Assembly: GCA_964481765.1 (NCBI GenBank)
Contig: CAYZVJ010000016.1
Location: 1-41,269, forward strand
From: G020353115 sp964481765
Lineage (GTDB): Bacteria > Bacteroidota > Bacteroidia > Bacteroidales > VadinHA17
Length of the DNA stretch: 41,269 nt
Direction of reading: 5' to 3'
Part shown: in pieces, positions 1-8,772 of the stretch
How positions within the stretch are numbered: position 1 is the stretch's first letter
How the letters are laid out: each line of letters begins with the position of its first letter
Notes under the pieces: model-generated
Databases searched by the model: none
The model's input: only the letters and a program-made list of their open reading frames with translations
Told to the model about the DNA's origin: nothing
Translations under genes and position numbers: made by a program

Positions 1-120
1 TGTCGCCACTACGTGGCTCAAAAAATAGCAGGTTAATCCACAAATGAACGAAAACAAAAACAAAAATCCCCGAAGGCCTGCCTGCCGCTCGCCTGCCGAA
101 GGCATGGCAGGCAGGGGATT
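1..120. repeat. Palindromic repeat modules at window start
   Basis: Positions 5-17 form a small palindrome (GCCAC-TAC-GTGGC, 3-nt loop) of the same kind as modules near 13.89 kb and 35.16 kb. Positions 65-120 form a long GC-rich hairpin. Outer arms AATCCCC (65-71) and GGGGATT (114-120) enclose CCTGCCTGCC (77-86) and GGCAGGCAGG (106-115). The CCTGCCTGCC core recurs at 13691-13700 and inside the end of rlmN at 35301-35310. I see no gene in 1-399. Confidence 0.7.
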
Positions 121-132
121 AATAGTGAATAG

Positions 133-249
133 CCCCGGGTAACCCTGTGAAATAATGCTTCGTTTTGACGTTACTTAAAGGATGTAAAATGATGTTTCAC
201 TTCAGTAGTTTGTCCTGGTATATCTCTATTTCACAGGGGCAACCCGGGG
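133..249. repeat. Long-range inverted repeat, CCCTGTGAAATA family
   Basis: Nested arms: CCCCGGG (133-139) pairs with CCCGGGG (243-249), and CCCTGTGAAATA (143-154) pairs perfectly with TATTTCACAGGG (227-238). The loop is 72 nt. The same 12-nt arms occur at 27825-27836 and 27873-27884 around an unrelated 36-nt loop. Positions 250-399, between this element and the lipoprotein gene, show no recognisable feature. Confidence 0.75.
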
Positions 250-399
250 TTTAATCCAACACGTGATCCTCGGTCCAGCTGCATTGTTATTTAGCGGGAA
301 AGCGTTGTATGGACCGGATAATCGCCAACCGTTCATTAGCATATTTCATCCCAAAGACTCCAGATGGATCCGGTAGTATCCATATAACAGTTCATATAG

Positions 400-1215
400 T
401 TATTCCAGGATCATGTATTCATACAGTGTGGTAGAAACGGTTCTTGTAACTCCTTCAGATAATGACGTATGATAACTGGGAGTATATATCTCGGTCATTT
501 TTGTAACATACCCGTCCTGGTCCAGTTCATATTCGTAATTGCTGTAAGCTTCGGTCATGGAAGGGCCGGTAGGACAACCCGCTCTCCAGGTGACGCGAAT
601 CACAAGGTTTTTGCTCCATTTCCCGATGATCCCGTTTGAAAAATCCCTGACATCCACCTTGTTGAGTGTTTCATTGTAACTGTAATAGTCAGTACACATA
701 GCTGGCATTCCATCTTCTGATATTTTTATACTGCGTATATTCTCATCTCCAATTGTACGGGTTATAAGAACAGTACCTGAATCAGGATTGGTGCCCGTGC
801 GTTGCCAGTCAATGGCTATGGATGTTGCAAAGTCATTTTCATATTCGTAATCCAACCTGGCTAAATGGTATGAACCGGAGAAAAAACCGGTATCAATACA
901 ATAGGTTGCATTGCCATCCTTCCCTTTGTAAAAAGTTCTTTTGTAGGTTATTTCATTTTGCGGGTTTTTTGTGATATTTTCAAACGTGGCATCATTATCG
1001 TGGAAAACGGTTCTTTCAACATAATTATCATTGATGTAAGTTGCGTATTCCGTTATCCATGAACCGGTAAGATGGATTACATGTTTAACAACCTGGTCTG
1101 AATATTTATAAAAGAATTCTGGAACATCCTTTTTGTAAGCATCATCCTTTTCACTGCAATTGTTGAATAAAACAATGGACAGCAGCAAAACCAACAGATG
1201 GGCAATTTTTTTCAC
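400..1215 (-). CDS. Hypothetical lipoprotein
   Basis: I do not recognise a family. The 271-residue product starts with a lipoprotein-type signal: basic start, hydrophobic stretch, then Cys20 followed by SEKDD, so lipidation at Cys20 and envelope location are likely. The lipobox (LFNNC) is not canonical. The start is GTG at 1213-1215; no in-frame ATG upstream would give a better signal peptide. The mature part is rich in Tyr, Thr and Asp with alternating hydrophobic residues, suggesting a beta-rich fold of the kind common in small Bacteroidota lipoproteins. Spacers on both sides are full of repeats, so it is probably transcribed alone. No Bacteroidota -7 box is evident directly upstream. Function unknown. 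Confidence 0.75.
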   Translation of the reverse strand: MKKIAHLLVLLLSIVLFNNCSEKDDAYKKDVPEFFYKYSDQVVKHVIHLTGSWITEYATYINDNYVERTVFHDNDATFENITKNPQNEITYKRTFYKGKDGNATYCIDTGFFSGSYHLARLDYEYENDFATSIAIDWQRTGTNPDSGTVLITRTIGDENIRSIKISEDGMPAMCTDYYSYNETLNKVDVRDFSNGIIGKWSKNLVIRVTWRAGCPTGPSMTEAYSNYEYELDQDGYVTKMTEIYTPSYHTSLSEGVTRTVSTTLYEYMILE

Positions 1216-1284
1216 GGCATTCAGGATTAATAGTGAAATTCCCTATAAGTTACGATAAAAAAGGGGGAAACAAAAAGATACTCC

Positions 1285-1460
1285 TGCTCTGACGGAGTCC
1301 TTTAGTCGGGGCACGAGCTAAAGTCGTCGCACCAGCTTGCGCATAGCGATTCCTTTGGAACAGTGGAGCGACGAGATAATGCTCTCCCTCAGTCATCGTA
1401 TCACTGTTTTTGTTCGTTTTATAAACGGCTGGATTGTCCGGTCCATGAAGCATTTTCCCT
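1285..1460. repeat. Intergenic repeat mosaic (1216-1563 spacer)
   Basis: This part of a 348-bp gene-free spacer holds several dispersed elements. A 26-nt box at 1302-1327, starting TTAGTCGGGGCACGAGCT, recurs nearly identically at 6030-6055. TTCCTTTGGAAC at 1351-1362 is palindromic and its core CCTTTGGAAC recurs near 13665. Positions 1417-1451 match the rnhB start-region element (32925-32960): TTTTATAAACG, about 11 variable bases, then CGGTCCATGAAGC. A 28-codon ORF beginning at that ATG (1444-1530) is open, but I do not call it a gene. Confidence 0.65.
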
Positions 1461-1563
1461 TGATGAAAGCTTTTTTGTTAAAATATGTTAAGAATGAAAT
1501 GAATGGGGAAGAAGATTGGTCTAATGTATAAAAAGCAACCAGTTAACGAAGGGAGATAATAAA

Positions 1564-1983
1564 ATGAAAGCACGGGTTTTTGAAAAAACCGGTTTACCAA
1601 ATCCACTGGGAATGATCATGATCATCCTGATCATCGGTCTGGTGTGTTTGGCACAATACATATTGACACAGCCGGCTACAGCTCAAAAGAAGCCAGATGT
1701 TAATTATATACAGGTTGAGAAGGGACCTGACATTCAGATAGAAGAGTGGATGGTTGATCCAGGCTATTGGAATAACGATGCACTTGCCGCTGAGCCGGTT
1801 GAGGAACCGGATCCGGAAATTACCATTGAGCGCTGGATGACGGATTTTTCGATACCGGTACTGGCATCTAACCGGTGTGAACGGGAATATGAAGTTGAAG
1901 CCTGGATGTTCGATGAAACTTTGTGGGTTAATCCGGAGAGTAACCATTGTACAATCACTGAAACCCAGGATGAATGTTTCTAA
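1564..1983 (+). CDS. Small membrane-anchored protein with three WM-D repeats
   Basis: The 139-residue product has a basic N-terminus, a single hydrophobic segment at about residues 15-35, and an acidic exported tail. The tail carries three copies of a motif with a shared pattern, a beta-like stretch, Glu, then W-M-x-D: IQIEEWMVDPGYW (about 57-69), ITIERWMTDFSI (about 86-97) and YEVEAWMFDETLW (about 109-121). Two Cys lie near the C-terminus. GGGAGA about 6 nt before the ATG could serve as a ribosome binding site. Short Trp-Met repeat proteins of this look occur in Bacteroidota, but I know no assigned function. A hairpin with a T-run follows at 2030. The tail could bind a partner or ligand; this is inference. 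Confidence 0.75.
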   Translation: MKARVFEKTGLPNPLGMIMIILIIGLVCLAQYILTQPATAQKKPDVNYIQVEKGPDIQIEEWMVDPGYWNNDALAAEPVEEPDPEITIERWMTDFSIPVLASNRCEREYEVEAWMFDETLWVNPESNHCTITETQDECF

Positions 1984-2029
1984 AGGGGGATATTGTCTGA
2001 TTACCAAAAATCGGGGCACAACAGTTTTC

Positions 2030-2066
2030 CTCGTCGTCCGACTACAGCTCGGGTGACGAGTTTTTG
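2030..2066 (+). terminator. Probable intrinsic terminator
   Basis: A 12-nt stem with two mismatches (2030-2041 with 2049-2060) is followed by TTTTTG. It lies 46 bp after the WM-repeat gene and before the convergent permease gene. Confidence 0.55.
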
Positions 2067-2104
2067 TCAGCCCAATAGTGATACGATGACTCCGGGTATA
2101 CCTT

Positions 2105-4531
2105 TTACTCATACCGCAGAGAATCAACAGGATTTCGGACAGCTGCTTTAATGGACTGATAACTTACGGACAAAATTGCAATTACAAGAGCTATTATCCC
2201 ACCGGTAAGGAAACTGAAAGCTCCAAGGTTTGTCTTATAAGCAAAATTCTTCAGCCACCAGTTTATTATTCCATATGAAAGTGGAATAGCAATAACAAAT
2301 GAAAGTAAAATCAGCTTCAGGTATTCCAGGGAAATTAATCTCACAATGCTATCTGAAGATGCTCCCAGTGCTTTACGGATCCCTATTTCTTTGGATCGTT
2401 GTTCCGCTGTGAAGGTTGCAAGTCCCAGTAATCCCAGGGAGGCAATAATGATTGCAAGACAGGTAAACAGAAGAAAAATTTTACCAAGTTGCTGTTCTTT
2501 CCTGAATTTAGCATTAAAATTATCGGCTACGAACGAGTAATCAAAAGAACCTCCGTGAGCGAAAGATTTCCATTTCGTTTGAATCAAATGTATTTTTCTG
2601 CTGACATCACCGGGTGTAAGTCTGACAAGAAGGTTGTTCCCCTGCGATCCCAGGAAAATAACAAGAGAGGTAATTTCTTCCTCCAGAGATTGATAATTAT
2701 AATCTTTAACCACACCGATTACCTCCCGGACATCCTGGTCATTTTCTTTCCAGAATGTCTGAAGTTTCTGACCCACCGGATTTTCCCAACCAAACAAACG
2801 GGCTGCAGCTTCATTGACTACAACTGCACTTGAATCAGAAGGAAATTCTTTTGAGAAAAACCTTCCATCTTCCATTGATAATTTCAGGGTCTCTATAAGA
2901 TCCTCATCTACAATGCAATAGTTACTGCCCCGTTCCTGGGTATCTTCTCCCCTTGGCCGGAAAAGATCAGTATAATTAACATCCGGAGGTACCAGGTTAC
3001 AAATACTGGCACTGATAACCTCCGGTAATTTCAATAATTCTTCTTTGAAAGCAATTTTACCCATACCCAACGATTCAGCATTTCGTATTACCAATACATT
3101 GTTTTTATCAAACCCTAAATCTTTGTTTTGCAGGTATTGAAGCTGTTTATAAATCAGTAACGTACAAATTATGAGTCCTATAGACAGTGTAAATTGAAAA
3201 ATGACAAGAATGCGTCTTATGCCACTACTTTTCATGCCGGCTTTTATCTTGCCCCTCAACACTTCAACAGGTTTGAAAGAAGTAAGATAAAATGCAGGAT
3301 AGCTACCAGCCAACAGACCGACAATTAATACCAGTAAAATAATGCCTGTCAAATAATTGAAATTATAGAGTGCCTTGATCGTTAAAAGTTTGCCGGACAG
3401 AACATTGAATTGTGGAAGAATAAAGGTTAACACACCCTGTGCAAGCAATAACGATACCAGTGTGTAGAATATAGACTCAATTAAAAATTGGATCCGCATG
3501 GTGCTGATGGAACCTCCGAGAGATTTTCTCACGCCAACTTCTTTTGCTCTTCCGGTAAACCTTGCTGTTGACAGGTTCATAAAATTTATACAGGCAATGA
3601 CTATGGTGAACAGGACAATGGCAATCAACAGATAGATGGTTTTCATGTTACCGCTCGGTTCCAGGTGAAGGTCAACATCCGGGGAAAAATGAATATCCAA
3701 CAGGGATTGAAGATAGAAACCATATGCCCCTCCCTGTTCTAAAAATTCATCAAATGATATACCCAGGAATTGCTCTGCCTGCGGGCCAATGTATTTTTTC
3801 ACCATTTCCTGTAGTTTGGTTTCCACATGCTGGCAATCCGCATCTTCATTGAGCTTAAGATAGGTAAGTAAAGAATTGCTAACCCAAAGAGGATTCCGGC
3901 TGTAATTCCATGATCCCATGGAAAGGATCATGCTAAAGTGGATATGGGAATTCGGAGGAGGATCCTCAACAATACCGGTGATAGTACAGAGCCAATTATC
4001 AATGCCCAATTCCAGGGTATTGCCTATGGGACTGATGTCATCCGGACCAGCATAACCAAATATTTTATTGGCTGCAGTTTCTGTTAATACCAGGCTATAC
4101 GGATTGGTTAAGACCGTTTTGGAATCACCCTGGATAAGGTTGAAACTGAAGAAATCGAAAAAATTGGAGTCAGCCAATAATATTGTTTTTTCAGTATACG
4201 CATCTTCCATATATTTTATCGAGATATCCTCCCATGGTGCAATACGGCATCCTTCCTTAACCTCCGGAATCTCTTCAACACATCCTGCAGCAACCGGGGC
4301 AGATGAGTAACATGAGTTAAATTCCTGCCCCCCTATCCGTCCATTAAGATTAACTCTATAAATCAACGCTGCATCTTTATGAAACCGATCGTAACTGAAT
4401 TCATCAATGATATAAAGAAGGATCAACAAACCGGTTATTAAACCAATTGTCAATCCGAAAATATTGATGAAAGCATAAAATTTCTGCTTCTGAATGTTGC
4501 GTACCGCAATTTTAAGGTAGTTGAAGAACAT
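2105..4531 (-). CDS. FtsX/MacB-type ABC transporter permease
   Basis: The 808-residue product has the duplicated MacB-permease layout. There is one N-terminal membrane helix (about 18-42), then a periplasmic domain, an FtsX-like three-helix block starting near residue 297, another helix near 447, a second periplasmic domain, and a C-terminal FtsX block from about 687. The start MFFNYLKIAVRNIQKQKFY and the phrase EQRSKEIGIRKALGAS are typical of the Bacteroidota orphan permease family. Family members usually work with a separate LolD/MacB-like ATPase in mechanotransmission or export of lipoproteins or small molecules. No ATPase gene lies in this window, so substrate and partner are unknown. Full length, no sign of damage. 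Confidence 0.93.
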   Translation of the reverse strand: MFFNYLKIAVRNIQKQKFYAFINIFGLTIGLITGLLILLYIIDEFSYDRFHKDAALIYRVNLNGRIGGQEFNSCYSSAPVAAGCVEEIPEVKEGCRIAPWEDISIKYMEDAYTEKTILLADSNFFDFFSFNLIQGDSKTVLTNPYSLVLTETAANKIFGYAGPDDISPIGNTLELGIDNWLCTITGIVEDPPPNSHIHFSMILSMGSWNYSRNPLWVSNSLLTYLKLNEDADCQHVETKLQEMVKKYIGPQAEQFLGISFDEFLEQGGAYGFYLQSLLDIHFSPDVDLHLEPSGNMKTIYLLIAIVLFTIVIACINFMNLSTARFTGRAKEVGVRKSLGGSISTMRIQFLIESIFYTLVSLLLAQGVLTFILPQFNVLSGKLLTIKALYNFNYLTGIILLVLIVGLLAGSYPAFYLTSFKPVEVLRGKIKAGMKSSGIRRILVIFQFTLSIGLIICTLLIYKQLQYLQNKDLGFDKNNVLVIRNAESLGMGKIAFKEELLKLPEVISASICNLVPPDVNYTDLFRPRGEDTQERGSNYCIVDEDLIETLKLSMEDGRFFSKEFPSDSSAVVVNEAAARLFGWENPVGQKLQTFWKENDQDVREVIGVVKDYNYQSLEEEITSLVIFLGSQGNNLLVRLTPGDVSRKIHLIQTKWKSFAHGGSFDYSFVADNFNAKFRKEQQLGKIFLLFTCLAIIIASLGLLGLATFTAEQRSKEIGIRKALGASSDSIVRLISLEYLKLILLSFVIAIPLSYGIINWWLKNFAYKTNLGAFSFLTGGIIALVIAILSVSYQSIKAAVRNPVDSLRYE

Positions 4532-4910
4532 CGGGGTTGTGTTAAATGTTTGTTAGACTAATTGCACTGGCTATGATGGTTATCGGATCATGTAAGTGCT
4601 TTTTAAAAGGATTATTGCCCGCATGGAATAGCTGAATGGACTACGAAAATAAAAGTAGGTCAATCCTGCAACAATTCCAAGTGACTTCTGATAGAGGTTG
4701 AAATAAGAATGTCCCCCTTGTTGGGTTAAATGTGGGTTGCAATCTTGCGCTCCTACGGGACGTTCTGGATATTTTCTCCTGATCACAGCCACTGAAGTGG
4801 CTGCCTATTCCCTGCCAGTCCCTATCGGGACGATGAATAATACAATTCCGTGGTTATTCCACTTTTCATAGCACATTAATAACCATGAATATCTCATTAG
4901 AGTTAGCAAT
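4532..4910. repeat. Gene-free spacer with palindromic modules
   Basis: This 379-bp spacer has no convincing gene. Small palindromes cluster at 4745-4831: CGCTCC-TAC-GGGACG near 4748, CAGCCAC-TGAA-GTGGCTG at 4786-4803 and GTCCC-TATC-GGGAC at 4818-4831. They share the CC-short loop-GG design of the modules at 34.8-35.2 kb. A 70-codon minus-strand ORF (4580-4792) overlaps them and looks spurious. Confidence 0.6.
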
Positions 4911-5969
4911 CTATCGTCCCCACATGTGGGGTATTTCGGAAGGATCCAGGGATTTTTCTACTAATGACTTATCTCCTTTTTCAGAAACAACGATGGTATA
5001 ATTCCACCATATGGATGTAGCGTCGTAAATATCCTCATCCCTGTAATACCTGTTTTTCCCTTTGAATGTTCCATCATTATACTTCATCCCATAACAATAC
5101 GGATCATAAACCTCAAAAAATACCTCTTCATCGACATTCCTGTATCCCTTCACAACAATAAAGTGCCCCCAGCCGGTTGATCCGGTAGTGTAAAACTTAT
5201 CCACCCGCCATTCGCTGTTTGCTCCATCTCGAATGTAGTACATATCGAGACAAAGTATTATTATTTTCCCATTATCCAGTTGATTGGTTATAACCTGTTG
5301 AGTACCTGAACTATTTGTAGACAACTCAATGAATTGGTGCGGAATATTACAGTCCGTCAAATAGTTGCCGATATCCGATGTATACCACCATCCCCCATCG
5401 GATCGATAAGCTGCCCGCGCATCTTCCGCACTGTTGTTAAAACTGGCATCGGACCATTTTGCGGTCATTGTTGTTGATGAAGGTCCGCAATTGACATTGG
5501 AATGTATTCCGGTATTTGCCTGATCAATATACCACTCATAATCCCTGTTATTTGAAAGCGTTTGTATTAGAAACCTTCCCAGACCCCATCGCACAGTATA
5601 GGTGTTATTACTGGAAGAAACTTCCCAGTTAAGGATTGATTTTTCATCTTCTGCTACTATCTTATAAGTAAATGGAATTACATAGTCATTCACCGATTGC
5701 CCGCTTATTTGTAGTGCAGTACCGACATAAGCTGTTGCGCCTTCTGACAAAGTAAAATTGGCTATCAATTGATTGGGAGAGATCACCTCAATCGGAAAGG
5801 TAATATTTATTGACCTGCTAACAGTTATAATTTTTACGTCTATTGTTTGACCCACAAGATTATATGTCAAAATATCCGCCTCATTACTTTTTTTGATCTC
5901 CTCTTTTTCGCAGGAGATAATCAGGGGCAATATAAGTAATGCAACCAGATACGTAAATTGACTCTTCAT
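4911..5969 (-). CDS. C39-like peptidase lipoprotein
   Basis: The 352-residue product has a lipoprotein signal ending LIISC with Cys20. Residues about 27-125 are a beta-rich segment resembling the DUF5018-type N-terminal domain of Bacteroidota lipoproteins. From about 130 it resembles the C39-like papain fold (Peptidase_C39_2): NCGPSS with candidate catalytic Cys161, GWGHFIVVKGY with His269, and VYDPYC with Asp289. These give the expected Cys-His-Asp order and spacing. It is probably a cell-surface or periplasmic thiol peptidase. The substrate cannot be told from sequence, and no ABC exporter fused to a C39 domain is nearby, so bacteriocin-leader cleavage is not supported. It may also be an inactive binding version, although all three residues are present. 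Confidence 0.85.
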   Translation of the reverse strand: MKSQFTYLVALLILPLIISCEKEEIKKSNEADILTYNLVGQTIDVKIITVSRSINITFPIEVISPNQLIANFTLSEGATAYVGTALQISGQSVNDYVIPFTYKIVAEDEKSILNWEVSSSNNTYTVRWGLGRFLIQTLSNNRDYEWYIDQANTGIHSNVNCGPSSTTMTAKWSDASFNNSAEDARAAYRSDGGWWYTSDIGNYLTDCNIPHQFIELSTNSSGTQQVITNQLDNGKIIILCLDMYYIRDGANSEWRVDKFYTTGSTGWGHFIVVKGYRNVDEEVFFEVYDPYCYGMKYNDGTFKGKNRYYRDEDIYDATSIWWNYTIVVSEKGDKSLVEKSLDPSEIPHMWGR

Positions 5970-6020
5970 TGCCTGAGTGTTTTGAATAAAGGTAAGGTAT
6001 TTTTTTGTATCAGTAGTAGT

Positions 6021-6240
6021 ACGAGTTTCTTAGTCGGGGCACGAGCTGAAGTTGTACCCCGACAGGAAAGCATTTCATGGACCGCAGGCTACCATGCCTT
6101 AAATAAAAAGATAATCAAACTCTTATGGAGTTTGCAAAACCATTACCCTTGGATGTTTTAAAGTTGAATGTTCGACGTTGTGCCGAAGGCACGCCTATGG
6201 CGAACGTTGAATTTAGCCTACTCAAGGGGGCACGATGTGC
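6021..6240. repeat. Intergenic repeat mosaic, reverse orientation
   Basis: Read on the minus strand, 6060-6134 carries the same modules in the same order as 34986-35060. CAAACTC/GAGTTTG at 6116-6134 is followed by TGATTATCTTT, then a GGYATGGTAGCC box and CGGTCCATG (6078-6084 on the plus strand). The 26-nt box at 6030-6055 matches 1302-1327. Positions 6190-6215 hold two adjacent small palindromes, GTGCC-GAA-GGCAC and CGCC-TAT-GGCG. The spacer 5970-6266 holds no gene. Confidence 0.7.
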
Positions 6241-6266
6241 ATGAACATAAAAGGTGCGGTGAGTGA

Positions 6267-7343
6267 CTAATACAGCACCCGTTCCATATCCCGGACTGCT
6301 TCATAATCCGGGTTGAGCACCCATTCACCTTCCTTATTGATCAGTCCCCACAGATCCCTTGATTTGGCTGCCGCATATCCGTTTTTAAAATCCCTCACTG
6401 CCTGAAATTTTGGCGGGATCACCCATTCACCGTTGGTGTCAAAAAACCCGACCAGGTCATCTTTTCTCCCTTTACACAATCCTTCATAGAATGTTCCGAT
6501 GATCTCTGAATCATCCACGTACATCATCTCTCCGTATTCGTTGACATAACACCACCTGCCATTCAATTCAACCCGTGCGAGGCCGTCGTGTGGGCTGAAA
6601 TCATTGGCTCTTTCAAACTGAGGTTGTATGACCATTTCTCCCTGCCGGTTAATGAATCCGATCAGTTTATCAAATGTTCTCACCCATGCAAGACCACCTG
6701 AAAAATATCCGACACTCTCATACTTTGGTTCAACCACTACATTCCCATACGCATCGACAAAGCCTGCCCGGTTATCCACCGTATAGACAGGAGCCAGTCC
6801 TTCTGAAAAATGTTTCACGTTATCCACCCGATCCACATTCACGGGGTATTCTTTTCCCGTCTGATCCAGCACAACAAAGTTACCCCTGATCTCTGCAGCA
6901 GCATAGCCGCCATTGAACTCGGTCACCTTATCGTATTTACACTCTATTTTCACCCTGCCTTCCGTATCAAGGTATCCCCATTTTTTATTATACCGCACGG
7001 GGACCAATCCATCGTCGAATCCTTTGACGCCGAAACCCAGTATACTGAGCAGGTCAAACCCCTTAATTTCAGTGTTCAACTTCTGATCGTTAATATCAAC
7101 GAAATAATATTCTTTTGTTTTCGCATCACGGACGGGTGCGAATCCATCTGCTGAAAAAGGAAAGTTTCTGCTGTATTTGGCTTCAATAATCATTTCCCCG
7201 TTGGGGTTGATGTAACCCCAGTACTTGCTTCCCAGGGGTTTTACCTGTGCTATGTAGGTTTGGCTACCCACATTTTTCTGGGCAACTAAACTTTGGCAAA
7301 GGAAAAAACCGATAGATAATACCAATAACACATTATTTTTCAT
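6267..7343 (-). CDS. WG-repeat protein, exported
   Basis: The 358-residue product has a type I signal peptide (MKNNVLLVLSIGFFLCQSLVAQ). It is followed by about eight WG (KWG-Leptospira type) repeats that fill the rest of the protein. Each has the pattern W/G-Y/F-hydrophobic-N-x-x-G-E-x-hydrophobic-I-x-P-x-Y/F. Examples are YWGYINPNGEMIIEAKY near the start and LWGLINKEGEWVLNPDY at the end. WG repeats form small beta-hairpin units and are thought to bind proteins or other ligands; no enzyme domain is attached. The protein probably sits in the periplasm or at the surface. A near-consensus Bacteroidota promoter lies 94-126 bp upstream, so it is likely monocistronic. Confidence 0.92.
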   Translation of the reverse strand: MKNNVLLVLSIGFFLCQSLVAQKNVGSQTYIAQVKPLGSKYWGYINPNGEMIIEAKYSRNFPFSADGFAPVRDAKTKEYYFVDINDQKLNTEIKGFDLLSILGFGVKGFDDGLVPVRYNKKWGYLDTEGRVKIECKYDKVTEFNGGYAAAEIRGNFVVLDQTGKEYPVNVDRVDNVKHFSEGLAPVYTVDNRAGFVDAYGNVVVEPKYESVGYFSGGLAWVRTFDKLIGFINRQGEMVIQPQFERANDFSPHDGLARVELNGRWCYVNEYGEMMYVDDSEIIGTFYEGLCKGRKDDLVGFFDTNGEWVIPPKFQAVRDFKNGYAAAKSRDLWGLINKEGEWVLNPDYEAVRDMERVLY

Positions 7344-7436
7344 TTTATAAAAGTTTTTGTGTGATCATGTAAAGATTTCGTTTGAATGACTGCAAATCAA
7401 TCAGGTTCTGGTCCGATGTTTCATTCAACCTATATT

Positions 7437-7469
7437 CAAAGGTACAATGTATATGGTAAAAAAGTCAAA
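7437..7469 (-). promoter_or_regulatory. Bacteroidota-type promoter for the WG-repeat gene
   Basis: On the minus strand TTTG (7469-7466), a 21-nt spacer and TACCTTTG (7444-7437) match the TTTG-N17-23-TAnnTTTG consensus. Predicted transcription starts near 7433, giving a leader of about 90 nt. Confidence 0.7.
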
Positions 7470-7516
7470 AAAAACCGGTTTATTTAACCCTATCCGATGG
7501 GTTACTGGCATTGAAA

Positions 7517-7547
7517 TTGTGTTATTTCAGCAATACAATTAACTTTA
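7517..7547 (+). promoter_or_regulatory. Weak candidate promoter for the phosphoesterase gene
   Basis: TTG (7517-7519), a 20-nt spacer and TAACTTTA (7540-7547) match the Bacteroidota pattern with one mismatch in the -7 box. This would give a leader of about 70 nt to the TTG start at 7621. Confidence 0.3.
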
Positions 7548-7620
7548 TCCAGGCTTACAGAAGATCTTAATGAACGGTATCTGCAGGTCCGGTTATCACC
7601 TGTACAAAATATTCTGAACC

Positions 7621-8562
7621 TTGAGGTTTATCCTATTATATATCATCGCCATCTTGCAGTTTCATTCGTTTCAGCTCCCCGTTATGACTGATCAGGGAAT
7701 AATCAATACCAGCCGGAATCCCTCAGACACTCCCCTCTTCTCATTCGGGATGATCAGTGATATCCAGTACTGCGATTGCGATCACGAAGGTTCGAGGTAT
7801 TACCGGGAATCGTTAAAGAAGCTTACGAGCTGTGTTAATGACCTGAATTCGAAAAACTTATCATTTGTGGTAAGCCTTGGCGACCTGATTGATCGCGATT
7901 TTACCAGTTACGATAGGGTATTTAACATACTGGATCAGCTTAATGCCCCGATATACCATGTACTGGGGAATCATGATTTTTCAGTAGCGGATCAGGAAAA
8001 AACCGCAGTCCCAAATAAACTGGGAATTTCCGACACCTATTACGACTTTGCGATCGGGGATTGGCGGTTTATTGTACTGAACGGTTGTGAAATCAGCCTG
8101 TTTGCACCATTGGAAAACACAAAGGAATACCGGAGGGCACGATTGCTGTACAACCAGTTAAAGTTGAACAATGCGCACAATGCAATTGATTGGAATGGAG
8201 CCATCAGTACAGATCAATTCAGGTGGTTAAAAAACAACATCAAAACCTCAGAAGAAAAGGGTGAGAAGGTTATTATTTTCTGCCATTTCCCGGTGTATCC
8301 GAAAGTGGTCCATAATTTATGGAACTATAAAACCCTCCTGAGTTTCTTCAGCAGGAAGGAGCATATTGTTGCCTATTTCAGCGGTCACAACCACCAAGGC
8401 AGTTACGCTACCCTTAAGCATACGCATTACCTCACCCTGACGGCTATGGTGGAAACTCCCGATAAAACTGCCTGGTGCACTGTGGATGTTTTCAACGACC
8501 GGCTTGAGGTCACCGGCTTCGGAAGGGAAAAATCCCGGGTGTTGTATTTTAATAATCAATAA
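7621..8562 (+). CDS. Exported ADPRibase-Mn-like metallophosphoesterase
   Basis: The calcineurin-like motifs are complete: FGMISDIQY (Asp47, Gln49), SLGDLIDRD (Asp88), GNHD (Asn117/His118), IIFCHFP and FSGHNHQGS. Gln in place of His in the first motif, followed by a cluster ending RYYRES, is typical of Mn-dependent ADP-ribose/CDP-alcohol diphosphatases (the ADPRM group). These hydrolyse ADP-ribose, CDP-choline and related compounds. Starting from TTG at 7621 gives a hydrophobic N-terminus (MRFILLYIIAILQF) that looks like a signal peptide, so the enzyme is probably exported. The alternative ATG at 7684 would remove that signal. The choice of start decides cytoplasmic versus periplasmic location and is not certain. 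Activity and substrate are inferred from family. Confidence 0.87.
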   Translation: MRFILLYIIAILQFHSFQLPVMTDQGIINTSRNPSDTPLFSFGMISDIQYCDCDHEGSRYYRESLKKLTSCVNDLNSKNLSFVVSLGDLIDRDFTSYDRVFNILDQLNAPIYHVLGNHDFSVADQEKTAVPNKLGISDTYYDFAIGDWRFIVLNGCEISLFAPLENTKEYRRARLLYNQLKLNNAHNAIDWNGAISTDQFRWLKNNIKTSEEKGEKVIIFCHFPVYPKVVHNLWNYKTLLSFFSRKEHIVAYFSGHNHQGSYATLKHTHYLTLTAMVETPDKTAWCTVDVFNDRLEVTGFGREKSRVLYFNNQ

Positions 8563-8772
8563 CTTTTACCGGCCATAGTATCAATATTTCTTGCTTATAC
8601 TGTCTGATACCTTTTGGGTAGCCTGGCAGGTTCATCTGACCGATTGAAAAAACTGAACCTTCAATTGGCTAAACCAGGAAAATGATGTAACTTGAGAAAG
8701 ATCATCTCACCGATCAGGTTTCGTTTGTAATCACCAAAAATAGTCCATTTATTAACCTGAAAATTTATTACC

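Noticed and set aside
1337..1531. 64-codon plus-strand ORF before the WM-repeat gene
   Set aside because: Its sequence is largely made of dispersed repeat modules (including the 1417-1451 element), it has no recognisable domain, and composition is not gene-like.
1594..2127. 177-codon minus-strand ORF opposite the WM-repeat gene
   Set aside because: It is antisense to a gene with clear membrane anchor and internal repeats, and its translation lacks any domain or signal.
4580..4792. 70-codon minus-strand ORF between the permease and C39 genes
   Set aside because: It overlaps palindromic repeat modules and has no start context or family resemblance.
4911..5969. C39 peptidase as part of a bacteriocin export system
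   Set aside because: It is a lipoprotein without an ABC transporter domain, and no precursor peptide with a double-glycine leader or dedicated exporter lies nearby.
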